This document shows, in pieces, positions 48,018-54,983 of a stretch of DNA of 64,000 bases. Each line of letters begins with the position of its first letter. Position 1 is the first letter of the stretch. The position numbers were made by a program, and so were the translations under genes. The notes beneath the pieces are model-generated. The model saw only the letters and a program-made list of their open reading frames with translations. It made no database searches and was not told where the DNA came from. The DNA is from Xanthocytophaga flava. GTDB lineage: Bacteria; Bacteroidota; Bacteroidia; Cytophagales; 172606-1. The stretch covers positions 62,001 to 126,000 of the forward strand of contig JASJOS010000010.1 of NCBI GenBank assembly GCA_030068525.1. Reading direction: 5' to 3'.

Positions 48018-48042
48018 GAGCCGACAGATAGTTGGCTCTTTT
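48018..48042 (+). terminator. Terminator of the late genes
   Basis: Stem GAGCCGAC (48018-48025) with GTTGGCTC (48031-48038, one wobble), 5-nt loop, followed by TTTT. It lies between the 730-aa gene and the convergent pentapeptide gene. Confidence 0.75.
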
Positions 48043-48056
48043 AGTAATAAGAGTTT

Positions 48057-48968
48057 TTATAATCTTTTTCTAATAAATCTTCTTGAACTTGGCAAATTAT
48101 CAAGCCACATTTGTTTATTCGCAAAAAATACAGCGCCTTTTTTTTTGGCGAATTCTTTAAATCCTTTCGGAAGGAATTTGGCACCATATAAGTTAGTATA
48201 AGAAAGTTTTTTAATCGTCTGCCAATTTTGAATAGCAGACAGATCTACATTCATTAAGTTACATTCGATAAACTCTACACTATCTAAATCAACTATTTGG
48301 AATTTAGCGTTTGTGAAATCTGACTGAAAGAGAGACAGCTTTCTTAAATTCGTAATAAATAAGTGTGCATTCTCAAAATTAGCATGTGATATTTGTTGAC
48401 TAGATATAAAAGCAAAATTTTCAAAATAGCTATTCTTAAAACTTACAAACGATAAATTAGATGAAGATATAGAACTATTTAATATAAATGCAGAATCGAA
48501 CTTAGAATAGGATAGGTTTACAGAATCAAATATAGCATTAGTGAGTTTTATATTTCTACAATCTGCTAGTCGCATATCAGCGGCAGATATTCTCAAGCTA
48601 TCAAAAATAGCGTTTGAAAGATCAATACCTAAGAGTGATACTTTATCATTGACAAGAATATCCAATGCATCTTTTCTGCCTCCACTATACTTTTTTCCGT
48701 GACCAGAATTGATAACTTCCCACGCTTGAAAATGCTTTGTTATAGTCTGTTCTTTTGCTTTTCTTTCTCTTTCCGGAGCCTCTAAAATATAGGTTATTAA
48801 TCCTATCAAGATAGTAAACCTACCTACATACTCTAATAGTACTACAATAGACCACCGACTTAAATGATGTACAAAGTTTTCTGATAACCATTCAATATAT
48901 AAAAATGGCTTATAGACTTTCCATTTCGCATGCTTTTTGAATTCTTTCCAAGGGGTTGGTTTTTCCAT
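48057..48968 (-). CDS. Membrane-anchored pentapeptide-repeat protein
   Basis: 303 aa. Hydrophobic region at about 34-62 (WSIVVLLEYVGRFTILIGLITYIL). Then a long set of pentapeptide repeats (A(D/N)LXX type) from about 110 to 270: SNAIFDSLRISAADMRLADC, KLTNAIFDSVNLSYSKFDSA, ADL-like repeats through NLMNVDLSAI. The repeats form a square beta-helix. Cellular role unknown; it may be a membrane-bound sensor or effector in the cargo region. It is convergent with the phage late genes. Confidence 0.85.
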   Translation of the reverse strand: MEKPTPWKEFKKHAKWKVYKPFLYIEWLSENFVHHLSRWSIVVLLEYVGRFTILIGLITYILEAPERERKAKEQTITKHFQAWEVINSGHGKKYSGGRKDALDILVNDKVSLLGIDLSNAIFDSLRISAADMRLADCRNIKLTNAIFDSVNLSYSKFDSAFILNSSISSSNLSFVSFKNSYFENFAFISSQQISHANFENAHLFITNLRKLSLFQSDFTNAKFQIVDLDSVEFIECNLMNVDLSAIQNWQTIKKLSYTNLYGAKFLPKGFKEFAKKKGAVFFANKQMWLDNLPSSRRFIRKRL

Positions 48969-49035
48969 TTATTATTTAGTGAGTAGATAATAATTCTATA
49001 AAAAAGGACTCACATACTAGATTAGTTAATTAATT

Positions 49036-49635
49036 TTATCGATTATAGTTCTCCCTTTCAGTACTATCAAGCCAAATGGTGAAAGTTAAATTACGGGCAG
49101 CATGGGCTAGATTTAGTGAGGCATATTTTAATGAATCTTTGTCAACAACTTCTTTTTCTTGACTTTCTTTCTCATACTTTTCTAGATGATATTTAAAGAG
49201 GATCATCTGCTTTTCAACATTTTTGTCCTCAACAAAAGAAAGTTGTCCCCAATAAAGTCTATAAAATTGTTTTCGGGCATTCTGATAATCTGAAGAACTA
49301 ATTTCTTCAGTTGCTAAAATCGAAGCAACACTACATGCTTCAAAATAAAGTTGGAATTGTTTATCGTAGAAAACTTTTCTAAATTCTTTTGCTGTTTGTT
49401 CTAAAGTCGCCTTATCTCGGAGCGCTCTATCTTCGTTTTGTTTTTGGTAAACTAGAAAAGTGGCCCATATACCCGCAATGATGGACAATCCCTGTAAAAG
49501 CTTTATAATTGTTTCTACTAAATCAATTTTAGATTTAGGTTTATTTTTTTCAATTTCGTTTTTATATGCATCTCTGTAGGCATCTCTATAAGCTTCCTCA
49601 CGCTGTATTTTCTGTTTTTTTTCTTGTGTTAGCAT
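49036..49635 (-). CDS. Hypothetical single-TM protein with coiled coil
   Basis: 199 aa. Charged N-terminus with a small repeat (AYRDAYRDAYKNEIEKN). One TM helix (LLQGLSIIAGIWATFLVYQ, about 46-65), then a helical C-terminal domain that includes FYRLYWGQLSFVEDKNVEKQM. No family recognised. It may be cotranscribed with the pentapeptide gene (67-bp gap). A shared palindrome lies about 125 bp upstream. Confidence 0.6.
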   Translation of the reverse strand: MLTQEKKQKIQREEAYRDAYRDAYKNEIEKNKPKSKIDLVETIIKLLQGLSIIAGIWATFLVYQKQNEDRALRDKATLEQTAKEFRKVFYDKQFQLYFEACSVASILATEEISSSDYQNARKQFYRLYWGQLSFVEDKNVEKQMILFKYHLEKYEKESQEKEVVDKDSLKYASLNLAHAARNLTFTIWLDSTERENYNR

Positions 49636-49760
49636 ATTTTGAGTATCAGGTAGTGTTTAAGATCTACTAACTTTATGAGTAGTCTACATTATCCCTGTTA
49701 ATTAATAGAATTATATTAGGTAATAATCATACTAAAAAGAATAATTTAAGGCATAATATC

Positions 49761-49786
49761 AATACCACAAACGAGGTATTTTTTAT
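49761..49786 (-). promoter_or_regulatory. Palindrome ahead of 49036-49635 gene (degenerate copy)
   Basis: AATACCACAAACGAGGTATTTTTTAT, related to the perfect palindromes at 32164 and 50602 (AATACCTC and GAGGTATT). It is divergent from the next gene on the plus strand as well. Confidence 0.5.
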
Positions 49787-49860
49787 GATAAAACTCTCAT
49801 TAGTAAGAAACTAATAGAAACTGACTGGTAGGGTACAATACAAAAAAGTAGTTTGGTTGT

Positions 49861-50052
49861 ATGAAAAAGAAACTACTCCTTTCTGTTAGTGGACTGATGA
49901 TGGTTGCAGGATCTCTAGCTTTATCCTCCTATATCAGTGATGTGAATCACCATGCTACCTGCACTGGCTCCAAAAGCTGCAATGCTTGTAAAAACTGCAA
50001 GTATTGTAAGCATTGCGCGAAGAATGGAGGGAGTTGTGGTGTATGTAAGTAG
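49861..50052 (+). CDS. Secreted Cys-rich mini-protein
   Basis: 63 aa. Signal peptide (LLLSVSGLMMVAGSLALSS), then a mature peptide of about 38 aa with nine Cys: CTGSKSCNACKNCKYCKHC, followed by CGVC. The spacing (C-x2-C repeated) fits a metal-binding or disulphide-knotted peptide. Similar short Cys-rich proteins occur in Cytophagales, but no function is known to me. It is monocistronic. Confidence 0.75.
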   Translation: MKKKLLLSVSGLMMVAGSLALSSYISDVNHHATCTGSKSCNACKNCKYCKHCAKNGGSCGVCK

Positions 50053-50063
50053 CTTATTGAGAA

Positions 50064-50546
50064 TCAAGAATCACTCTTATCTGAAGGCTTTGTATAAGAT
50101 GTAGCCCGGTGTCTGTCCCATTCACTGTTTAGTTGATCTATTATCTTCTGATATTCCTCCCTCAGTTCGTTAATCTTATCTGGTGTTATATTCTCATGCC
50201 CTTTTTCTAAAAACTCTATCTCAAATTGAAGTTTATAAAATCTGTTCAATGCCTGATTATTAATAAGCCAAAGCTCTTTATGATTGAAATATGAGTTATA
50301 GGCATTAACTATTGTAATAACACTGGATATAAGCAGGGCCGCTATTCTTATAAATTCTTTACAATCAGGATCTACACTGTTAATTCCTAATAAGACAGTT
50401 GTTAGAGCGGCTAAAATAGTAGTACTAATGAAAGCATAAAAAGAACGGCGCCTATAATACAATCTGTTCCTATTAACTGATGTTATTCTATCTGAAATAG
50501 ACTTCTTTAAAAAAAGAAATGTTTCTTTTTCTGAATCTGCAATCAT
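50064..50546 (-). CDS. SLATT/DUF4231-like two-TM protein
   Basis: 160 aa from the ATG at 50546 (MIADSEKETFLFLKKS). Two TM helices at about 40-60 (FYAFISTTILAALTTVLLGI) and 70-88 (IAALLISSVITIVNAYN), then WLINNQALNRFYKLQFEIEF, the characteristic conserved segment of SLATT/DUF4231 proteins. SLATT domains are effector membranes in SMODS/SLOG and CBASS-like systems. No sensor gene is adjacent. The match is to pattern, so moderate certainty. A palindrome precedes the gene. Confidence 0.75.
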   Translation of the reverse strand: MIADSEKETFLFLKKSISDRITSVNRNRLYYRRRSFYAFISTTILAALTTVLLGINSVDPDCKEFIRIAALLISSVITIVNAYNSYFNHKELWLINNQALNRFYKLQFEIEFLEKGHENITPDKINELREEYQKIIDQLNSEWDRHRATSYTKPSDKSDS

Positions 50547-50601
50547 GTCTATTATTAAGTAATTTGAGACTAGCAATAACTAAAGTATATCACGCTGTAT
50601 C

Positions 50602-50625
50602 AATACCTCATTTGAGGTATTTTTC
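50602..50625 (-). promoter_or_regulatory. Palindrome ahead of the SLATT-like gene
   Basis: AATACCTC ATTT GAGGTATT with a T-run, 57 bp upstream of the SLATT start codon. Same palindrome as 32164-32190 and 49761-49786. Confidence 0.55.
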
Positions 50626-51268
50626 TTCTTACAGTAAGGTTACGATTTCAAATCAGATCCTTTTACTACTATCTGAGTAAAGCCACTTCGTAGAATTTAC
50701 GGACTGAAAAGGGATGACTATCTAGTGGACACCCTTTGTATTTTATGAGTCCAAATGATGGGAGTTTGAAAAAAGCCTACTCCCATCAATTTGAGGGTGG
50801 TTGATTTCATGCACTCGTAGTAGGTACGAATGGACAAATTGAACAGTACTGACAACATCGTTTTTAACGACATTATAACATGGGATAAAACCATGTTTAG
50901 TAGAAGTACATGTACAGTCATATCAGTTCTCAGTTACCCTCAAGTTGAGGGAGACTGAATCCTTCTTCCTGATGAAGGACGTGTATATGTACAAAGGGTG
51001 TAGGATTTGGCGACATCCATGACCTGAGTCTTATATTGCAAGATCCAGGTCATCAGTGAGTATCGTTCAAGTTGAATGATACTGTAAAGGGAGTAATCGG
51101 TAGTTACTACCTGAGTCTGATAATGTCAGAGGCAGATGAGCCAGATTTGGATCATGTATAAAGGGGGGCGCAAACCGATTTAGTTTCACCATAGATAGAA
51201 GAAACAAATGTAATATTGCCTTTTGTTGGGTATTAAGACAACCATCTCCTCTATATGAATCAGGTGTT
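50626..51268. ncRNA. Gene-free region with serial hairpins, possible structured RNA
   Basis: About 640 bp without a convincing gene. Hairpins: TGATGGGAG/CTCCCATCA (50756-50764 with 50780-50788), AACATGG/CCATGTT (50877-50883 with 50891-50897), CAGT..CCCTCAA/TTGAGGG..ACTG (50931-50957), TCCTTC/GAAGGA (50960-50979), ATGACCTG/CAGGTCAT (51019-51026 with 51046-51053) and AGTATCGTTCAA/TTGAATGATACT (51059-51083). It may be an RNA or an operator-rich control region. No promoter is evident. Confidence 0.35.
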
Positions 51269-51940
51269 CTAGTCAGAAATATATTTATCAAAAAACTCAA
51301 AAGCAAAAGCACTATTTTCCCAATAATGTTTCAATTCTTCAAAACTTTTATCCTTATCAATCTCATTAAATAATAACTCTAATTCAATAAACTTTTCGTT
51401 ATCAAGCTTCCACCAATATCCGACAAAGTGTTTAGGGAAAATTGCCTTTAGCTGTTCTTTGGAAATGGTTAGATTATTTATAAAGTCTAGACCCTTTAAA
51501 AACTTAGGATGTGAATAACGTCGATCACAAGAATTAACGAACTCTTTTCCTTTTTTTTCTAAATCAGCCAAGACTAAATCTAATGTTTCCAATAGTGAAG
51601 ATTCATTTTTGGAAAAGAAATAGCTCCAGATTTCCGGGCCAAGTGATGATGTTGACTTACTATTAAATAAAAAAGTTCGTCTGTTAAGAATTCCGTTTGA
51701 AAATAGTATTCCATCATTGTGTTTATAAACAGTTGAACGTAGTTCACAATTGATATATCCTTTTCTAAAATAGACTGTAATTTTCATCGTATCAACTGCA
51801 TCTTGCCTCAAGGCTTCTCTTTGGAAATAATAACGTCGATTATTTGATTTTGAATAGGTATATCCTAGTGTATTTTCTCCTAAAGTAGAAATAACTAATT
51901 CATACACCCGCTTTTTTGTTAATGATTCTTCCTGCTCCAT
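51269..51940 (-). CDS. Hypothetical protein
   Basis: 223 aa, soluble. N-terminal RVYELVISTLGENTLGYTYSKSNNRRYYFQ, then MKITVYFRKGYINCELRSTVYK and the helical TISKEQLKAIFPKHFVGYWWKLDN part. No recognised family. It may be a DUF4304-type or immunity-like protein, but that is only a guess. Three TTGCG(C/A)AG repeats lie upstream at 52030-52083. Confidence 0.65.
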   Translation of the reverse strand: MEQEESLTKKRVYELVISTLGENTLGYTYSKSNNRRYYFQREALRQDAVDTMKITVYFRKGYINCELRSTVYKHNDGILFSNGILNRRTFLFNSKSTSSLGPEIWSYFFSKNESSLLETLDLVLADLEKKGKEFVNSCDRRYSHPKFLKGLDFINNLTISKEQLKAIFPKHFVGYWWKLDNEKFIELELLFNEIDKDKSFEELKHYWENSAFAFEFFDKYISD

Positions 51941-52029
51941 ACTAATGTGTCCGATCTTGGGGATATTGTATATTTCTTGTTTTCTCTTTATTGTTCATAG
52001 AGACATATTGAGGCAAACTAAAAGTGCTA

Positions 52030-52083
52030 TTGCGCAGTCTTTTTGCGCAGACTGAAGAGAAGTAGCATATTTTTGCGAAGTCT
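52030..52083. repeat. TTGCG(C/A)AG direct repeats
   Basis: TTGCGCAGTCT (52030-52040), TTGCGCAGACT (52043-52053) and TTGCGAAGTCT (52073-52083). They lie in the shared upstream region of a minus-strand and a plus-strand gene and may be regulator sites. Confidence 0.5.
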
Positions 52084-52235
52084 GCTACGATAATGACTAT
52101 ATGTTGTATCCATCCGACTTGGACCATCTTTGAATGAAGGTATTATATTTAGTACTGCAAACAAATTCTATCATCTGCCAAAAGTTTATCTTTTACCATT
52201 GACAGGTATTAATAGAGGTAAGCTGTTATCGACCA

Positions 52236-52643
52236 ATGAAAAGACTAGTACTTCTACTTTTAAGCTCCTGTATCTTGTTTGCTTGTCATTCTACGCAAGA
52301 CGAAAAGCCGATAAAACAAACAAGTCCTCAACCCGCTAAACAGAAGGCAATCTCTCCTGAAGCTGTGATGTATAAACAAGGCAAAAAGCTTTTTATAAAG
52401 AATTGTGAAGCGTGTCACTCTAAAACGCATGAAATTATTGTAGGTCCTGGCTTGAAAGATGTTACTAAAAGGCAGTCCAGAGAATGGATTAGACGGTGGA
52501 TTCGTAATTCATGGCAAATGAGAACTGACGGAGATGAATATGGAACTAAACTTTTTGAAGAATATAATAGGCTTGCAATGCAATCTTTTCCAGATTTGAC
52601 AGATAAAGATATTGATGCAATCTTATTCTATATTGAATTTTGA
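52236..52643 (+). CDS. Class I cytochrome c lipoprotein
   Basis: 135 aa. Signal with lipobox LFAC (Cys at about 17), a Pro/Gln-rich linker, and one heme site CEACH (about 66-70). The distal Met ligand is probably in LAMQSFP (about 114). The last helix (DLTDKDIDAILFYIEF) is typical of small cytochrome c domains. It would be anchored to the membrane and carry one heme. An electron-transfer gene is unusual cargo for a phage-like element. Confidence 0.88.
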   Translation: MKRLVLLLLSSCILFACHSTQDEKPIKQTSPQPAKQKAISPEAVMYKQGKKLFIKNCEACHSKTHEIIVGPGLKDVTKRQSREWIRRWIRNSWQMRTDGDEYGTKLFEEYNRLAMQSFPDLTDKDIDAILFYIEF

Positions 52644-52652
52644 TTGTCCAAG

Positions 52653-52703
52653 GTGTCCCATTTGTCCACTGTCCCATTTTTGGGACGGGACACTTTTGGG
52701 ACA
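52653..52703 (-). repeat. GTCCC/GGGAC repeat cluster C
   Basis: Reverse complement of the 51-bp cluster at 39628-39678, with identity over the full length. It lies between two genes, the cytochrome c gene and the membrane gene, in an intergenic gap. Confidence 0.85.
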
Positions 52704-52716
52704 CTATCATGTTTGA

Positions 52717-53190
52717 TCAGTCCAGAGTAGTGAGTTTAAGAATATGCTTACTTTTAGGTGCCAGGTGGATCTGTACCATTTGATTTACCTGTAGGTCTTT
52801 CCATTCATTATAGGAAAGGTCGAATTCTATTCCAAGTATAGTGAAATAATAATCCCTTTCCCTGCTAAGTGAGGACTCTCTTTTACTTTCTATAGGTCCC
52901 GTATAGACAACTTTGTATCCATTATCCATATCTTCTCTAAAAGCTTGTCTTCTTCTATAAATACGAATGACAAAGCCCAGAAATGCAATAGAGAAAAGAA
53001 CACATCCTAGGATTCTACCATACAGGGAGCTTGTGTATAGAAGCACGAAAATCCAGATACCTATAAAGAACAGAAGAAAAACAGCGGTTGAAATAGGAAT
53101 TACCCTGTCCTTTCTAAGGATAGCAATTTCATCTGCTTCTAAAAGTTGGTAATACTTTGTTAAATCGACTGGATTGTTTGCTCTCCACAT
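52717..53190 (-). CDS. Small membrane protein, paralogue of 6281-6754
   Basis: 157 aa. Two TM helices (about 32-52, 57-76) and the soluble domain with VVYTGPIESKRE, YYFTILGIEFD and VQIHLAPKSKHILKL. It has the same length and architecture as the chromosomal gene at 6281. The presence of one copy in the element and one outside points to transfer between them or to a common recent source. Function unknown. Confidence 0.8.
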   Translation of the reverse strand: MWRANNPVDLTKYYQLLEADEIAILRKDRVIPISTAVFLLFFIGIWIFVLLYTSSLYGRILGCVLFSIAFLGFVIRIYRRRQAFREDMDNGYKVVYTGPIESKRESSLSRERDYYFTILGIEFDLSYNEWKDLQVNQMVQIHLAPKSKHILKLTTLD

Positions 53191-53295
53191 ACAGATTATA
53201 TTCTATCACTTGTCAGCAAAGCAAGCAAAAAGGAGTGAGATTTGGTAATGGATTGTGCCTGTGAAATTACATCAAATCTACCTTTGCATTGCAAC

Positions 53296-53350
53296 GTATC
53301 CATCCGGGCGAGGACATGGATTTGCTTGGATGGATACCTCGTGTTGAGGT
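53296..53350. repeat. Inverted repeat cluster with GTATCCATCCG
   Basis: GTATCCATCC (53296-53305) pairs with GGATGGATAC (53328-53337); a second hairpin ACCTC/GAGGT follows (53336-53350). GTATCCATCCG also occurs at 52106-52116 (same direction) and at 28931-28941 (reverse). It might mark the end of a cargo module. Confidence 0.45.
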
Positions 53351-53395
53351 TGTGCGTTGAACGCTGAGTAGTTAAAGTATGTCTTAGGCACTGGC

Positions 53396-53815
53396 TTATT
53401 CTCCTTCATTAACTATTTCTATCAAATTTAGTCCTAACTCTTTAATTATTCTATCTACATCAAGTTCAGCGTTTTTAGGCAAGTTAATGGTAATGATTCC
53501 TCCCATATCTACTTGCCAATGGCCTCCTCGTTTGACTAATTCCTCTCCCAAAAATTGATAATCTGAAGTCTTGTGTCGATCTGAAAGAAGGAATCTTCTG
53601 GTAAGATAAGTTGATTCTTTTGTGATTCGGATAATTTCATGTTTACCCTCCTGATTTATCCTAGTCTCAAATTCAGTTCCAAGTGTCAGTCGATAATCGA
53701 AAAGGTCATTATCTGTCATTCTAAATTTGTTATCAGAAAGCTGCTCAACATATAATACAGTGATTGACTTGTCTCGCTTATCGTAAACCTCAATCTTTAT
53801 TTCTTCTGGTTCCAT
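53396..53815 (-). CDS. Hypothetical protein
   Basis: 139 aa. MEPEEIKIEVYDKRDKSITVLYVEQL, then RMTDNDLFDYRLTLGTEFETRI and RRFLLSDRHKTSDYQFLGEELVKRGGHW. Soluble, mixed alpha/beta. I do not recognise the family. It follows a short ORF and an HTH gene on the same strand; its start lies inside the short ORF. Confidence 0.65.
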   Translation of the reverse strand: MEPEEIKIEVYDKRDKSITVLYVEQLSDNKFRMTDNDLFDYRLTLGTEFETRINQEGKHEIIRITKESTYLTRRFLLSDRHKTSDYQFLGEELVKRGGHWQVDMGGIITINLPKNAELDVDRIIKELGLNLIEIVNEGE

Positions 53816-53889
53816 GCTTTTTGATATATAGCTCTGAGTTGATCTGGTACAAACTTGATGTGGATTTTTAGTGGTAGTTCTGTCGGCAT
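53797..53889 (-). CDS. 30-aa leader-like ORF
   Basis: ATG at 53889 gives MPTELPLKIHIKFVPDQLRA, then IYQKAWNQKK and a stop. The same segment forms the N-terminal part of the membrane ORF at 27931-28365, where it continues into TM helices. So this may be a truncated N-terminus left after replacement of the rest by the gene at 53396. Overlaps that gene by 19 bp in a different frame. Confidence 0.4.
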   Translation of the reverse strand: MPTELPLKIHIKFVPDQLRAIYQKAWNQKK

Positions 53890-54293
53890 ATGAAGTAGAA
53901 AGGTGTTAATAAGTCGGATAGGGAAACGTGGTATAATAATACAGCTTTTCGATTCACAATCCTTTCTTAATACCTTCTTTTACCCTTTGGTTTCATCAGA
54001 TCCTGCATAAGTTCAATGGCAGAGGGGACATGTTGCATCTGTATCCACTGCTCTATTGCTTTTCTGGAGAACTTACCTCGTGTGTAGGTCTTTGGAAGCT
54101 TACCACTTGAGGCCCAATTCATCAGTGTCTGTTTTTTGACACTGAGCATTGCAGCTAGTTCATCATAACCTATCAGATCAGATTGAGCAGGTGTACTAGC
54201 TTGTTTCTCTGTGAGTAGCTTGACTACTTCCTCTGCTATTAGTTTGATATCGTCTGGATGTAGGCGAGTGTAGGGCGTATCAGTGGGGTGCAT
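53821..54293 (-). repeat. Duplicated HTH-cassette segment, intact copy
   Basis: Homologous to 28281-28743. Includes the intact HTH gene and the 30-codon ORF. The outside copy is degraded. Confidence 0.8.
53967..54293 (-). CDS. HTH (excisionase/MerR-like) DNA-binding protein
   Basis: 108 aa. N-terminal helix DDIKLIAEEVVKLLTEKQ, then YDELAAMLSVKKQTLMNWASSGKLPKT and FSRKAIEQWIQMQHVPSAIEL, a winged-HTH of the excisionase type (helix-turn-helix followed by a beta wing that reads the RGKFSR part). Two relatives in this window: decayed at 28423 and short at 62367. Role may be regulation of its downstream genes or excision of the element. Confidence 0.8.
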   Translation of the reverse strand: MHPTDTPYTRLHPDDIKLIAEEVVKLLTEKQASTPAQSDLIGYDELAAMLSVKKQTLMNWASSGKLPKTYTRGKFSRKAIEQWIQMQHVPSAIELMQDLMKPKGKRRY

Positions 54294-54299
54294 TGGGTA

Positions 54300-54580
54300 G
54301 AATATGTTTGGATCACCCTAAAATAGCAGAGAATTATATATAGATACTATAGCCCAAAATCCTATCCTAATTAAACATTATATTTTTTTGATATATGTAT
54401 ATTCAGGCTGAATATATTTATCTATAGTAGGAATCTATTTATTTCCAAATAGAAAACATTTTTAATTAAAGTTTCTTTAATTAAAAAAACTTTTAATCTA
54501 AATTTACATAACAAATTTTCCATAATCACATATATGTTCCTCTTGGATTATTCAATTATGGAAATAAGGCACCACCTGTA
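54300..54580. other. AT-rich gene-free stretch
   Basis: Very AT-rich, with TTTAATTAAA repeats near 54463-54485. No gene seen. The AT-rich character would suit a promoter or replication region, but nothing more can be supported. Confidence 0.4.
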
Positions 54581-54594
54581 ACAACAGATGATGC
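54568..54594 (-). terminator. Terminator of the 49-aa gene
   Basis: Minus-strand stem of 11 bp with two G-U pairs (GGCATCATCTG/CAGGTGGTGCC), 6-nt loop, then TTATTT. Confidence 0.65.
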
Positions 54595-54604
54595 CTGAGG
54601 TTTG

Positions 54605-54754
54605 CTAGTCAATGAACCAGAGCTTAATAAAGTAGTAGATAGCCTTGAGGCCATTTGCCAAATTCTGGAGATTGACAACTGATTTCGGAGTACCTCCTGA
54701 CTCCTTCTCAGTCTGACACTCCCGTCTTTTCTGAGATTTAGAGTTAGTACTCAT
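54605..54754 (-). CDS. Small hypothetical gene with its own terminator
   Basis: 49 aa from the ATG at 54754 (MSTNSKSQKRRECQTEKESG), hydrophobic C-terminal helix (LANGLKAIYYFIKLWFID). A hairpin lies just after its stop: GGCATCATCTG pairs with CAGGTGGTGCC on the minus strand, followed by TTATTT (54568-54594). This supports a real short transcript. No family known. Confidence 0.4.
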   Translation of the reverse strand: MSTNSKSQKRRECQTEKESGGTPKSVVNLQNLANGLKAIYYFIKLWFID

Positions 54755-54983
54755 ATAGAATTTTGCAAAGCCCTGGTATCGCGAGTACTGGGGCATTTGC
54801 TTTTATAAAGATAAGTACATTTTCATTATGTTATGTAGATTAATAGATTCTCCGCATAAATTTCAGACCCGGAATACTTCTTTCAACTCCTATAAATTTC
54901 TGGCATATTACCTAATTTAGGCAAAGGTTATTAAACAAAATAGCCTCAGTTTAGAGGCTATTTTGTACATAGCAATTATTAGT

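Noticed and set aside
50718-50921. 67-codon minus-strand ORF in the hairpin region
   Set aside because: Composition and sequence look random, it covers several hairpin arms, and nothing supports translation.
50626-51268. Retron ncRNA
   Set aside because: No reverse transcriptase gene is within the window, so the structured region cannot be called a retron.
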